A stretch of DNA of 64,000 nucleotides from IDS-8 sp035304345 (GTDB lineage: Bacteria > Pseudomonadota > Gammaproteobacteria > Steroidobacterales > Woeseiaceae). The position numbers and the translations under genes are program-made. Of this stretch, positions 26,450 to 34,384 are shown in pieces. The notes beneath the pieces are model-generated. The model had not been told where the DNA came from and searched no databases. It worked only from the letters and a program-made list of their open reading frames with translations. The stretch covers positions 1 through 64,000 of the forward strand of contig DATGQE010000003.1 in the NCBI GenBank assembly GCA_035304345.1. The letters run 5' to 3'. Each line of letters opens with the position of its first letter. Within the stretch, counting starts at the first letter, position 1.

Positions 26450-26537
26450 GGGGATACCTCGGTCTGGTCTTCCTTCGGGTATCCGCATTAAATAATTGAG
26501 GCATTCGATAAAAAAGCGCAAAATGTGGCGCTAATCC

Positions 26538-26552
26538 ATCGAACTGCTCGAT
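26538..26552. promoter_or_regulatory. LysR-type operator (T-N11-A palindrome)
   Basis: ATCGA-N5-TCGAT is a perfect interrupted palindrome containing the T-N11-A core of LysR-family sites. It ends 2 bases before the LysR start codon in the 105-base divergent region shared with azoR. A further TCGAT occurs at 26504-26508. This fits control of both azoR and the regulator gene. Confidence 0.55.
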
Positions 26553-26554
26553 AA

Positions 26555-27538
26555 ATGGCCGAGACGCTCCCGCCGCGGGTCACCCTGGAGCAATGGCGCT
26601 GCCTGGTCGCGGTCGTGGAGGCCGGCGGCTACGCGCAGGCGGCCGAGCGGCTCCACAAGAGCCAGTCCTCCGTGACTTACGCGGTCCAGCGGCTCGAGGC
26701 GGTGCTCGGCGTGCAGGCCTTCGAGATCCGCGGCCGCAAGGCGCTGCTCACCCCCACGGGCGAAATGCTCTACCGGCGCGCGCGGGTGCTGCTCGACGAG
26801 GCCGGCGGCCTCGAGCGGGCGGCGCGCAAGCTCTCGGCCGGATGGGAGGCGGAAATCTCGCTGGCGGTCGAAGTGCTGTTCCCCACCTGGCTGATCCTGC
26901 GCTGCCTGGACCTGTTCGGCACGGAAAGCCCGCAGACCCGCATCGAGCTCTATGAAACCGTCATCGCCGGCGGGCAGGAAGCGCTCATGGAAGGCCGCGT
27001 CGATCTCGCGCTCACGCCGCACATTCCGCCCGGCTTTCAAGGCGAGCCCTTGATGTCGATCCGGTTCGTTCCCGTCGCCCATCCGGATCATCCGCTGCAT
27101 CGGCTGGGAAGGACGCTCACCGCGCGGGACCTGCGCCGGCACCGGCACCTCGTCGTGCGCGACACGAGCACGCAGCGGGACAAGACCTCCCGCAGCTTCA
27201 ACTCGGAGATGCGCTGGACGGTGTCGAACATGGCGACCTCCATCGGCGCCGCGTGCCGCGGCTATGGGTTCGCGTGGTTCCCCGAGGAGAAGATCCGCGC
27301 CGAGCTCGCGGAGGGAGTGCTCAAGCCGCTGCCGCTCCGCGACGGCGCCGAGGTCACGGTGCAGGTCTACCTCCTGTTCTCGGACCGCGATGCCGCGGGT
27401 CCCGGCGTCCTGCGCCTCGCCGAGATCATTCGCGAGCAGGTCCGGTTCGCCTGCCTCGAAGAGAGGTCGGGCGGAGCGGCGGGCGCGCTGCCTCAGGCCA
27501 CGGCGGGGGCGCCCGCCGACCTCCGCAGGAACGAGTAA
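26555..27538 (+). CDS. LysR family transcriptional regulator
   Basis: A 327-residue regulator with an N-terminal winged helix-turn-helix (residues about 10-68; AAERLHKSQSSVTYAVQRLE) and a LysR substrate-binding domain with ELYETVIAGGQEALMEGRVDL. Divergence from azoR suggests it controls that gene in response to a quinone or electrophile. There is no clear ribosome binding site before the ATG, which sits directly after the operator palindrome, so translation may start on a near-leaderless transcript. The last 46 bases overlap the 3' end of the convergent RND pump gene. Confidence 0.92.
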   Translation: MAETLPPRVTLEQWRCLVAVVEAGGYAQAAERLHKSQSSVTYAVQRLEAVLGVQAFEIRGRKALLTPTGEMLYRRARVLLDEAGGLERAARKLSAGWEAEISLAVEVLFPTWLILRCLDLFGTESPQTRIELYETVIAGGQEALMEGRVDLALTPHIPPGFQGEPLMSIRFVPVAHPDHPLHRLGRTLTARDLRRHRHLVVRDTSTQRDKTSRSFNSEMRWTVSNMATSIGAACRGYGFAWFPEEKIRAELAEGVLKPLPLRDGAEVTVQVYLLFSDRDAAGPGVLRLAEIIREQVRFACLEERSGGAAGALPQATAGAPADLRRNE

Positions 27539-30500
27539 TAGAGCACGGGGATGACGACCAGGGTCAGCAGCGTCGAGACGAATATGCCGAAGATCAGCGA
27601 CACGGCGAGGCCGCTGAAAATCGGGTCGTCGAGGATGAAGAACGCGCCCAGCATCGCGGCGAGAGCGGTCAGCGCGATCGGCTTGGCACGCACGGCCGCG
27701 GACCGGATCACCGCGTCCGCGAGCGGTGTGCCCGCCGCGGTCTCGTGCCGCACGAAGTCGACCAGCAGGATCGAGTTGCGCACGATGATGCCGGCGAGCG
27801 CGATCATCCCGATCATGGACGTCGCGGTGAACTCCTTGTCGAGCAGCGCGTGTCCCGGGAGCACGCCGATGATCGTCAGCGGGATCGGCACCATGATGAT
27901 CAGCGGCACCGCGTACGAGCGGAACTGGCCCACGACGAGCAGGTAGATCAGGACCAGCCCGACCGAGTACGCGAGCCCCATGTCCCGAAACGTCTCGTAG
28001 GTGATCTGCCACTCGCCGTCCCACTTGATCGCGTAGTCGTACGGGTTCGGCGGCTGCCGCACGAAGTACTGGTCCACCCGGGTGCCGGCGGCCCCGTCGG
28101 CGATCCGGCCGACGAGCGAGAACATGCCGTAAAGCGGGCTGTCGAGCCGGCCCGCCATGTCCCCCGTCACGTAGACGACCGGCAGGAGATCCTTGTGGTG
28201 AATCGTAGGTTCCCATTGCGAGCGCGTGACCGTCACGATCTCCGTGAGCGGCACGAGGTTGCCGTCCCTGCCGGCCACGCGCAGCATGAGCAGGCTGTCG
28301 AGGTCGGCCTTCTCGGCCACCGGCAATTCCAGCCTTACCGGGACCGGGTGGCGCTGGTGACCGTCGTGCAGGTACACGACGTCCTCGCCGTCGAGGGCGG
28401 TGTCGAGAGCCGCCGCGACGCTCGCCTGCGAGACGCCGAGCAGGGCGGCCTTCTGCCGGTCGACCTCGAGGAGGAACCTGGGCGCCGGGGCCTCGACGCT
28501 GGTGTCGGTATCGACGATGTCCGCCGTCTCGCGGAACAGCTCGTGAACGGCGCCTGCCAGGCGTCGCCGCCCGGCGTCGTCCGGTCCGTAGATCTCGGCC
28601 ACGAGCGGCGCCTGCACGGGCGGTCCGGGCGGCACCTCGACGACCTTCACCGACGCGCCGTGCCGCGCGCCGATCTCGACCAGCGCCGGGCGCACGGCGC
28701 GTGCGATGTCGTGGCTCTGCAGGTCGCGTTCGGTGCGATCGACGAGGTTCACCTGGATGTCGCCGACGTTCGCGCCCTCGCGCAGGTAATACTGCCTGAC
28801 GAGCCCGTTGAAATTGATGGGCGCCGCGGTGCCCGCGTAGGCCTGGAAGTCGGTGACCTCGGGCCGCGTGCGCAGCCAGTCCGCCATCTCCGCGAGCACG
28901 CGCGCCGTCTGCTCGACCGTCGCGCCCTCCGGCATGTCGACGACCACCTGGAACTCCGACTTGTTGTCGAACGGCAGCATCTTCATGACGACCCAGGTGA
29001 GCCCCACGAGGCTGACGGCCGCGAGGATCGCGACGGCGACCCCGGCGTACAGCCGCCGCCGCTGCCGCCGGGCGTTGCGGTCGGTTCCGAGGAAGGGGCC
29101 GATCGCCGCGCGCGACAGCCGCTCCATGCGCGCCGGATGAAACAGCGCGCTCAACCGGGCCGCCGCTCCGCCCGCCTCGTGGTGGCGCAACAGCTTGAGG
29201 CTCGCCCAGGGCGTGAACACGAGCGCGACCGCGAGCGACAGCAGCATGCCGGTGCTGGCGTTGATCGGGATCGGGCTCATGTAGGGCCCCATCAGGCCGC
29301 TCACGAAAGCCATCGGCAGGAGCGCCGCGATCACGGTGAACGTCGCGAGGATCGTCGGTCCGCCGACCTCGTCGACGGCCGGCGGGATGGCCTCGCGCAG
29401 GCTCCGGCCGCCGAGCGCCATGTGCCGGTGGATGTTCTCGACGACCACGATCGCGTCGTCCACCAGGATGCCGATCGAGAAGATGAGGGCGAACAGCGAC
29501 ACGCGGTTGATCGTGAAGCCCCAGGCCCAGGACGCGAACAGCGTCAGGAGCAGCGTGATCACCACGGCGGCCCCGATGATCACCGCCTCGCGCCAGCCGA
29601 GCGCGACGATGACCAGCGCGATGACGGAAGCCGTGGCGAACACGAGCTTGTGGATGAGCTGCTGCGCCTTGTCGTTCGCCGTCTTCCCGTAGTTGCGGGT
29701 GACGGTCGCCTCCACGCCCTCGGGTATGTAGGTGCCGCGCAGCCCGGCGACCCGGGCGATGACCGCGTCCGCGATCTCGGAGGCATTCGTCCCCGGTTTC
29801 TTCGCCACCGCGAGCGTGACCGCCGGCGCGTCGATTCCCGGCTCGAGGCCGATCGCCTCCGCCGCCGCGCCCGTTCCGAACCACACGTACTTCTCGGGCT
29901 GGTCCGGGCCGGCCACCACGTCCGCGACGTCGTCGAGGTACACGGCCCGGCCGTCGCGCACGCCGACGACGAGCTGCGCCACTTCGTCGGCGCTCCCGAA
30001 GAACGACCCGGCCGTCACGGGCGTCCAGGCGTTGTCGGCGACGATCGCGCCGGCATGCGTCACGACGTTGCCGGCGGCCAGCGCCTGGCGCAGCGCGTCG
30101 AGTGACAGCCCGTAGGCCGCGAGGCGCTGCGGATCGAGCTGCACGTGCACGACGCGGTCCGGTGCGCCGACCGTGTAGACGTCACGCGTGCCGGGCACGC
30201 GCTTGATCTCGGCCTCGATGGAATGCGCGATGCGCGCGAGGTCGTGCGCGCCGCGCTCGGGATCCGCCGTCCACAGCGTCAGCGTGACGATCGGCACGTC
30301 GTCGATGCCCATCGGCTTGACGAGCGGCGGCAGCACGCCGAGATCCGGCGGCAGGTAGTCCTGGTGGGAATAGACGGCGTTGTACAGGCGGACGATCGCC
30401 TCGGTGCGCGGCTCGCCGACCTCGAACTGCACGGTCAGCACCGCCATGCCGGGACGCGACATGGAATACGTGTGCTCGACGCCCTCGATCTCCGCGAGCA

Positions 30501-30759
30501 CCTGCTCGAGTGGCACCGCGACGACGTTCTCGACCTGCGCCGAGCTCGCGCCGGGGAACGGCACGAACACGTTCGCGAAGGTGACGTCGATCTGCGGCTC
30601 CTCCTCGCGCGGCGTGACGAGCACGGCGAAGAGGCCGAGCAGCACGCCCGCGATCGCGAGCAGCGGCGTAATCTTCGAGTCCTGGAACCGCGCTGCGACT
30701 CTGCCGGAGAAGCCGAGCCGGCCGGGTGCGTCCGGCCGCGTGTCGCCGCCGCCGCTCAT
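27493..30759 (-). CDS. RND efflux pump inner-membrane subunit
   Basis: A 1088-residue resistance-nodulation-division transporter with the expected two repeats of six helices and two large periplasmic loops. TM4 contains the proton-relay pair in FSIGILVDDAIVVVENIHRH, as in HAE-type pumps. The C-terminal half has MIGMIALAGIIVRNSILLVDF. The ATG overlaps the stop of the adaptor gene. It forms the last gene of a DUF2892-SQR-adaptor-pump operon under a probable persulfide-sensing ArsR repressor, so its cargo may be a sulfur-stress product. That is inference. No outer-membrane TolC-type gene lies nearby. Confidence 0.94.
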   Translation of the reverse strand: MSGGGDTRPDAPGRLGFSGRVAARFQDSKITPLLAIAGVLLGLFAVLVTPREEEPQIDVTFANVFVPFPGASSAQVENVVAVPLEQVLAEIEGVEHTYSMSRPGMAVLTVQFEVGEPRTEAIVRLYNAVYSHQDYLPPDLGVLPPLVKPMGIDDVPIVTLTLWTADPERGAHDLARIAHSIEAEIKRVPGTRDVYTVGAPDRVVHVQLDPQRLAAYGLSLDALRQALAAGNVVTHAGAIVADNAWTPVTAGSFFGSADEVAQLVVGVRDGRAVYLDDVADVVAGPDQPEKYVWFGTGAAAEAIGLEPGIDAPAVTLAVAKKPGTNASEIADAVIARVAGLRGTYIPEGVEATVTRNYGKTANDKAQQLIHKLVFATASVIALVIVALGWREAVIIGAAVVITLLLTLFASWAWGFTINRVSLFALIFSIGILVDDAIVVVENIHRHMALGGRSLREAIPPAVDEVGGPTILATFTVIAALLPMAFVSGLMGPYMSPIPINASTGMLLSLAVALVFTPWASLKLLRHHEAGGAAARLSALFHPARMERLSRAAIGPFLGTDRNARRQRRRLYAGVAVAILAAVSLVGLTWVVMKMLPFDNKSEFQVVVDMPEGATVEQTARVLAEMADWLRTRPEVTDFQAYAGTAAPINFNGLVRQYYLREGANVGDIQVNLVDRTERDLQSHDIARAVRPALVEIGARHGASVKVVEVPPGPPVQAPLVAEIYGPDDAGRRRLAGAVHELFRETADIVDTDTSVEAPAPRFLLEVDRQKAALLGVSQASVAAALDTALDGEDVVYLHDGHQRHPVPVRLELPVAEKADLDSLLMLRVAGRDGNLVPLTEIVTVTRSQWEPTIHHKDLLPVVYVTGDMAGRLDSPLYGMFSLVGRIADGAAGTRVDQYFVRQPPNPYDYAIKWDGEWQITYETFRDMGLAYSVGLVLIYLLVVGQFRSYAVPLIIMVPIPLTIIGVLPGHALLDKEFTATSMIGMIALAGIIVRNSILLVDFVRHETAAGTPLADAVIRSAAVRAKPIALTALAAMLGAFFILDDPIFSGLAVSLIFGIFVSTLLTLVVIPVLYYSFLRRSAGAPAVA

Positions 30760-31838
30760 TCCCGCCCCGCGGTCCCGCCTTCCTTCAGCCAGATGCCGGC
30801 CTGCACCGGGTCGACGGCGACGCGCTCACCCGCCTCCAACCCGGCGAGCACCTCGAAATCGTCCCCGTAGCGCCGGCCGAGCCGGACCTGGCGCAGCATG
30901 ACCCGGGTGTCGTCGACGACGTACACGGCGGACAGCTCGCTGCGCCTGACGACGGCTGCCGCGGGCACGAGCAGGCGCCGCGTCTCGCCCACGACGAAGC
31001 CCACCTTGACGAACATTCCCGGGAAGAGCTCCGCGCTGCCCGCGCTCAGGTTCACCCGGACCCGGAAGGTGTTCGTCACGGGATCGGCGACGGGCGAGAA
31101 CGTCAGGTTCCCGGCCGCGATGCGCTCCTCGCCGGCATACACGAATGCGCGCCCGATCTCGCGGATGGGGCCGAACATGCTCTGCGGGACATCGACGTTG
31201 ACGCGCAGCGACTCGAGCGACAGGCCGCTCATCAGGGGCTGGCCGGGCCGGACGAGCTCGCCGACCTCGACGTGGCGGGCCGACACGATGCCGGCATAGG
31301 GCGCCCGCACCTCGGTGTACGCGAGCTGCTCCTCGGCCGCCGCCACGGCCGAGCGGGCCGCCTCGAGCCGTGCCGCCGCGGCGTCGCGGTTCGCCTGCGC
31401 CTGCTCGAACTGCGCCCGCGACACGGTCTGGTTGCGGTACATGGCCGCGATGCGCTCGTAATCAGCCCGTGCCTCGCTGAAACGCGCCTCGGCTTCCTCC
31501 AGCGCTGCTTTCGCCCGGCGCAGCGCGGCCTGCTGCTCGGCGTCCGTGAAGCGCATGATGACGGCGCCGGACTCGACGTAGTCGTTGATGTCGTAGAGGA
31601 TCTCGGCGACGCGCCCCGAGGTCTGCGCGGACACCGTCGCCCGGTTCACCGCCTCGACCGTGCCGTCGAACACGCGTTCCCGCGGCGCCGCCTCGTAGCG
31701 CGCCTCCGCGGTCGGGAACGGGAGGTCCGCGGCCGGCGCGGCGCCGGCGGCGAGCAGTGCCGCGGCCACGGCCATGACCCTGGCGGGGATCGCGGCGCCG
31801 CGGTGACGTCCCGGCCCGGCGCCGCGCCCGGCCGCCAT
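30756..31838 (-). CDS. RND efflux periplasmic adaptor (membrane fusion protein)
   Basis: A 360-residue HlyD/AcrA-like adaptor. A signal-like hydrophobic stretch (VMAVAAALLAAGAAPA) lies after a 21-residue basic N-tail. Then come a barrel-sandwich domain split by a long alpha-helical hairpin (about 105-180, heptad-like with many Ala, Glu and Arg), and a beta-barrel with FSPVADPVTNTFRVRV. It links the RND pump to an outer-membrane channel. The ATG at 31838 shares one base with the stop of the upstream sulfide:quinone reductase gene (TGATG), indicating coupling. An internal ATG at 31775 is an alternative start with a shorter signal peptide. Confidence 0.9.
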   Translation of the reverse strand: MAAGRGAGPGRHRGAAIPARVMAVAAALLAAGAAPAADLPFPTAEARYEAAPRERVFDGTVEAVNRATVSAQTSGRVAEILYDINDYVESGAVIMRFTDAEQQAALRRAKAALEEAEARFSEARADYERIAAMYRNQTVSRAQFEQAQANRDAAAARLEAARSAVAAAEEQLAYTEVRAPYAGIVSARHVEVGELVRPGQPLMSGLSLESLRVNVDVPQSMFGPIREIGRAFVYAGEERIAAGNLTFSPVADPVTNTFRVRVNLSAGSAELFPGMFVKVGFVVGETRRLLVPAAAVVRRSELSAVYVVDDTRVMLRQVRLGRRYGDDFEVLAGLEAGERVAVDPVQAGIWLKEGGTAGRE

Positions 31839-33124
31839 CACGCCCGGCCTTGCGCCTCGAGCCGCTCGATGCCGAGCGCTTTCAGCACGTAGCGCTCGTA
31901 CACGGTCTCGGACGTGGCGTGCCGCACCTTGTGCAGGAAGTATTTCTCGAACGCGATTTTTGCGAGGTGCACCCATTTGCCTTTCTTCGCCCAGGTCACG
32001 TTGCGCGGCGGCATCTGCGGCAGCGCGACGAACGCGATACCAGTATCGCCCATGTCGGCGAGGCAGATCGCGTTCCAGGTGGCTTTCGCCGTCCCTTTCC
32101 TGCCCTCGAGGTCCGCCTTCAGGTTCTCGACGATGGCGGCCACCATCGACTCGATCATGTAACCCGTCTTCGGGGCGCCGGTCGGCACGGGCGTCGTTTC
32201 GACCGGCGGCAGCGCGACGCCGACGCCGGCCGCGTAGATGTCGGGATAGCGCGGGCTGCGCTGGTAGTCGTCGATCAGCACGAAGCCGCGCGGGTTGCAC
32301 AGGCCCTCGACGTCCCTGACGGCGGCCACGCCCCGGAACGCCGGCACCAGCATGGCGAACCGCTGCTCGACGCTCTGCGACTCCACCGCGTTGCTGCGCT
32401 CGTCGTGCACCGTCACGTTCACGTGGCCGGCGTCGATCGAGTCGACCTTGGCGTTCGTGATCCAGCGGATGTGGCGCTGCCGGAACTCCGATTCCAGCAA
32501 GCCCTTCGAATCGCCGACACCGCCCAGGCCCATGTGCCCGATGTAGGGCTCGCTGGTGACGAACGTGATCGGGACCTTGTTCCGGATGCGGCGCTTGCGC
32601 AGGTCCTTGTCGAGGATCAGCGCGAACTCGTAGGCCGGCCCGAAGCAGCTCGCGCCCTGCACGGCACCGACGACGATCGGCCCGGGATCCGCCACGAAGG
32701 CCTGGTACTTTTCCCACGCTTCCTTTGCGTGCTCCAGCGTGCAGATCGAGACGGTGTGCCCGGCCGCCGGTCCGAATCCCGGAATCTCGTCGAACGCGAG
32801 CTCGGGACCGGTGGCGAGCACCAGGTAGTCGTACCCGAGCGTGCGGCTGTCGCCCAGCGTGAGCTCCTTTTGCCCGGGCTCGAGGTGCGACGCCGTTCCG
32901 GCCACGAAGTCGATGCCGGCCCGCGCGAGCTGCTGGCCGAGCTTGGCCGTGACCTCCGACTCCTCGCGCCATCCGACCGCCACCCACGGGTTCGACGGCA
33001 CGAACCGGAACGAGGCATCCGGGTTCACCAGCGTGATCCGGTGCGTTTTCCCGAGCGCGTGCCGGAGCTCGAATGCGGCCGACGTGCCCGCGATGCCGGC
33101 GCCGAGGACGACGATGTGGCTCAT
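31838..33124 (-). CDS. sqr: Sulfide:quinone oxidoreductase
   Basis: A 428-residue FAD flavoprotein very similar in layout to type I SQR of Acidithiobacillus. It has N-terminal IVVLGAGIAGTSAAFEL, the conserved FVPSNPWVAVGW, and all three catalytic-type cysteines: Cys128 (SICTLEHA), Cys160 (GASCFGP) and Cys354 (NAICLADMGD). VETTPVPTGAPKTGYM near the FAD is also typical. It oxidises sulfide to sulfane sulfur at the inner membrane and passes electrons to quinone. GGAGGT lies 7 bases before the ATG. It follows a DUF2892 gene and precedes RND genes in a probable sulfide-stress operon. Confidence 0.95.
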   Translation of the reverse strand: MSHIVVLGAGIAGTSAAFELRHALGKTHRITLVNPDASFRFVPSNPWVAVGWREESEVTAKLGQQLARAGIDFVAGTASHLEPGQKELTLGDSRTLGYDYLVLATGPELAFDEIPGFGPAAGHTVSICTLEHAKEAWEKYQAFVADPGPIVVGAVQGASCFGPAYEFALILDKDLRKRRIRNKVPITFVTSEPYIGHMGLGGVGDSKGLLESEFRQRHIRWITNAKVDSIDAGHVNVTVHDERSNAVESQSVEQRFAMLVPAFRGVAAVRDVEGLCNPRGFVLIDDYQRSPRYPDIYAAGVGVALPPVETTPVPTGAPKTGYMIESMVAAIVENLKADLEGRKGTAKATWNAICLADMGDTGIAFVALPQMPPRNVTWAKKGKWVHLAKIAFEKYFLHKVRHATSETVYERYVLKALGIERLEAQGRA

Positions 33125-33148
33125 GATGGCACCTCCGGAGCCGTGACG

Positions 33149-33400
33149 TCAGGACCGCCCGGCGAGCTCGGCTTCGGACCGCAGGCCGAGCCGCCGCATC
33201 ACCATAGCCGCCGGGCAAAAGCCGGTAAACGCCTGCTGGAACAGGTTGAAGCCGACCAGCACCGTCAGCCAGGCGAATCCCGGATGCACCCACCAGGTGA
33301 GCGCGACCGACAACAGGACCATGAAGCCGGCAAAAGCCTCCACGGCACGCTCGACCGAGAACGGCCTGGCCCCGGCATCTTTCATCGTTGCGGTACTCAT
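33149..33400 (-). CDS. DUF2892 (YgaP-like) small membrane protein
   Basis: An 83-residue inner-membrane protein with two hydrophobic helices (FAGFMVLLSVALTWWV and FAWLTVLVGFNLFQQAF) and the DUF2892 motif FTGFCPAAMVMRRLG. The same domain forms the membrane tail of the rhodanese YgaP. Here it is free-standing, as in many operons controlled by BigR/SqrR-type repressors. GGAGG lies 9 bases before the ATG. It is the first gene of the sqr operon. The conserved Cys may handle persulfide, but that is not shown by sequence. Confidence 0.88.
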   Translation of the reverse strand: MSTATMKDAGARPFSVERAVEAFAGFMVLLSVALTWWVHPGFAWLTVLVGFNLFQQAFTGFCPAAMVMRRLGLRSEAELAGRS

Positions 33401-33420
33401 GTCACATGCCCTCCGAGCTC

Positions 33421-33443
33421 ACGGTACGGGCAGGCCGTACCGT
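33421..33443. promoter_or_regulatory. Perfect 9-bp inverted repeat in the sqr operon leader
   Basis: ACGGTACGG and its exact complement CCGTACCGT flank GCAGG. The element lies between the operator palindrome and the DUF2892 start codon, so it would be transcribed in the operon leader, or it could be a second protein-binding site. There is no T tract. Confidence 0.45.
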
Positions 33444-33445
33444 AT

Positions 33446-33461
33446 ATTAGCGATTGCTAAT
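33446..33461. promoter_or_regulatory. ArsR-type operator for the sqr operon and its repressor
   Basis: ATTAGC-GATT-GCTAAT is a perfect inverted repeat in the 119-base divergent region between the DUF2892 gene and the arsR-type gene. A related half-site (TTTAGCGTGCAATAA) follows immediately. The AT-rich dyad stands out in this GC-rich genome and has the form of sites bound by small ArsR dimers. Confidence 0.6.
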
Positions 33462-33519
33462 TTAGCGTGCAATAATTTACGCTTCTTGGTCAGCATAGGC
33501 TCTGCAACGGGAAGTACCA

Positions 33520-33900
33520 GTGGGACAAGTACGTACGTCCGGAGGCTCGCGCCGGGCCATACCCGGCCTGACCCGGCGCGAGCTCGCACGCCTGGAGCGC
33601 CGTGCCGGTGAAGCGGCCGCGTTGCTGAAGGCGTTGTCGAACGAGAAGCGGCTGCTCATCCTCTGCACGCTCGCCGCCGGTGAGCTGTCGGTATCGGAGC
33701 TGAACGCGCGGATCCCGCTGAGCCAGTCGGCGCTGTCGCAGCAACTCGCGGTGCTGCGGCGCGAGGGCCTGGTCCGCACGCGCCGGGACGCGCAGACGAT
33801 CTACTATTCGGTCGCGCCCAGCAACGCGGTCGAGATCATCGAGGTGCTGCGCCGCCTGTATTGCGGCGGAAGAACGAGGCCCGTCAGGCGAGCTGGCTGA
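33520..33900 (+). CDS. ArsR-family repressor, probable persulfide sensor (SqrR/BigR/YgaV type)
   Basis: A 126-residue winged-helix protein (helix-turn-helix about 57-80; ELNARIPLSQSALSQQLAVL). It contains only two cysteines, Cys49 (LLILCTL) and Cys115 (RRLYCGG). Their contexts and 66-residue spacing match the pair that forms a tetrasulfide bridge in SqrR and relatives. Known homologues release DNA when persulfides accumulate. Its divergent neighbour operon encodes sulfide:quinone oxidoreductase, which fits. A GTG start is used, after a GGGAAG site. The 3' end overlaps the convergent soxG gene by 17 bases. Confidence 0.9.
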   Translation: MGQVRTSGGSRRAIPGLTRRELARLERRAGEAAALLKALSNEKRLLILCTLAAGELSVSELNARIPLSQSALSQQLAVLRREGLVRTRRDAQTIYYSVAPSNAVEIIEVLRRLYCGGRTRPVRRAG

Positions 33901-34384
33901 GCAGGTCCTCGCCGTAGCTCGCCGGGCAGTACACGTCGAAGCTCGCGTCGTCGAGGCAGTGGAGCAGCACGCGGACGGCGAGGAAGCCGGTCCAGCCGAC
34001 GCTGCCGGCGCCGAAGGATCGCGGCCGCAGGTCGAGCGACGTGTACGCTGCCAGCCACTGCCGCAGGCCGGGGCCGCGGCACGCCAGCCGGACGAAGCCG
34101 TCACCGGTGCGCGTGACCGTGACGCCGGGCCCGCCGGGCTTGCGAGTGCCGGGCTCGCCGGTGACGAGCAGGCGTCGCGGCGCGGTCCTCATGACCGTCA
34201 ACGTGCCCACGGCGACGGCGCGGCCCGGCGGCGGCAGGTCGCTGCCCAGGCTGGCGGCGGCCCACGCGCGCAACGGCTCTTCCGAGGGACCGAGACTCGC
34301 CACCTCGAGCATCTCGAAGCGCGTGTCGATCTCGACGGTCGCACCGCCGGCGGTCACGAGCCGTCTCGCGGGTGCTTCCTTCAT
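33884..34384 (-). CDS. soxG: Sarcosine oxidase gamma subunit
   Basis: A 166-residue soluble subunit. The sequence ends in the typical gamma-subunit pattern: YTSLDLRPRSFGAGSVGWT, then a region around LHCLDDASFDVYCPASYGEDL. It completes the heterotetramer that oxidatively demethylates sarcosine to glycine, formaldehyde (or methylene-tetrahydrofolate) and H2O2. The ATG overlaps the soxA stop by 4 bases (ATGA). It is the last gene of soxBDAG. Confidence 0.88.
   Translation of the reverse strand: MKEAPARRLVTAGGATVEIDTRFEMLEVASLGPSEEPLRAWAAASLGSDLPPPGRAVAVGTLTVMRTAPRRLLVTGEPGTRKPGGPGVTVTRTGDGFVRLACRGPGLRQWLAAYTSLDLRPRSFGAGSVGWTGFLAVRVLLHCLDDASFDVYCPASYGEDLLSQLA

Noticed and set aside
26531..29884. 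A 1117-codon frame on the minus strand across lysR and the RND gene
   Set aside because: Arg/Gly/Ala-rich frame, antisense or out of frame to clear genes; an artefact of high GC.
30756..33293. One very long minus-strand frame spanning sqr and the adaptor gene
   Set aside because: The first part is an out-of-frame shadow of sqr; only the portion from 31838 matches the adaptor family.
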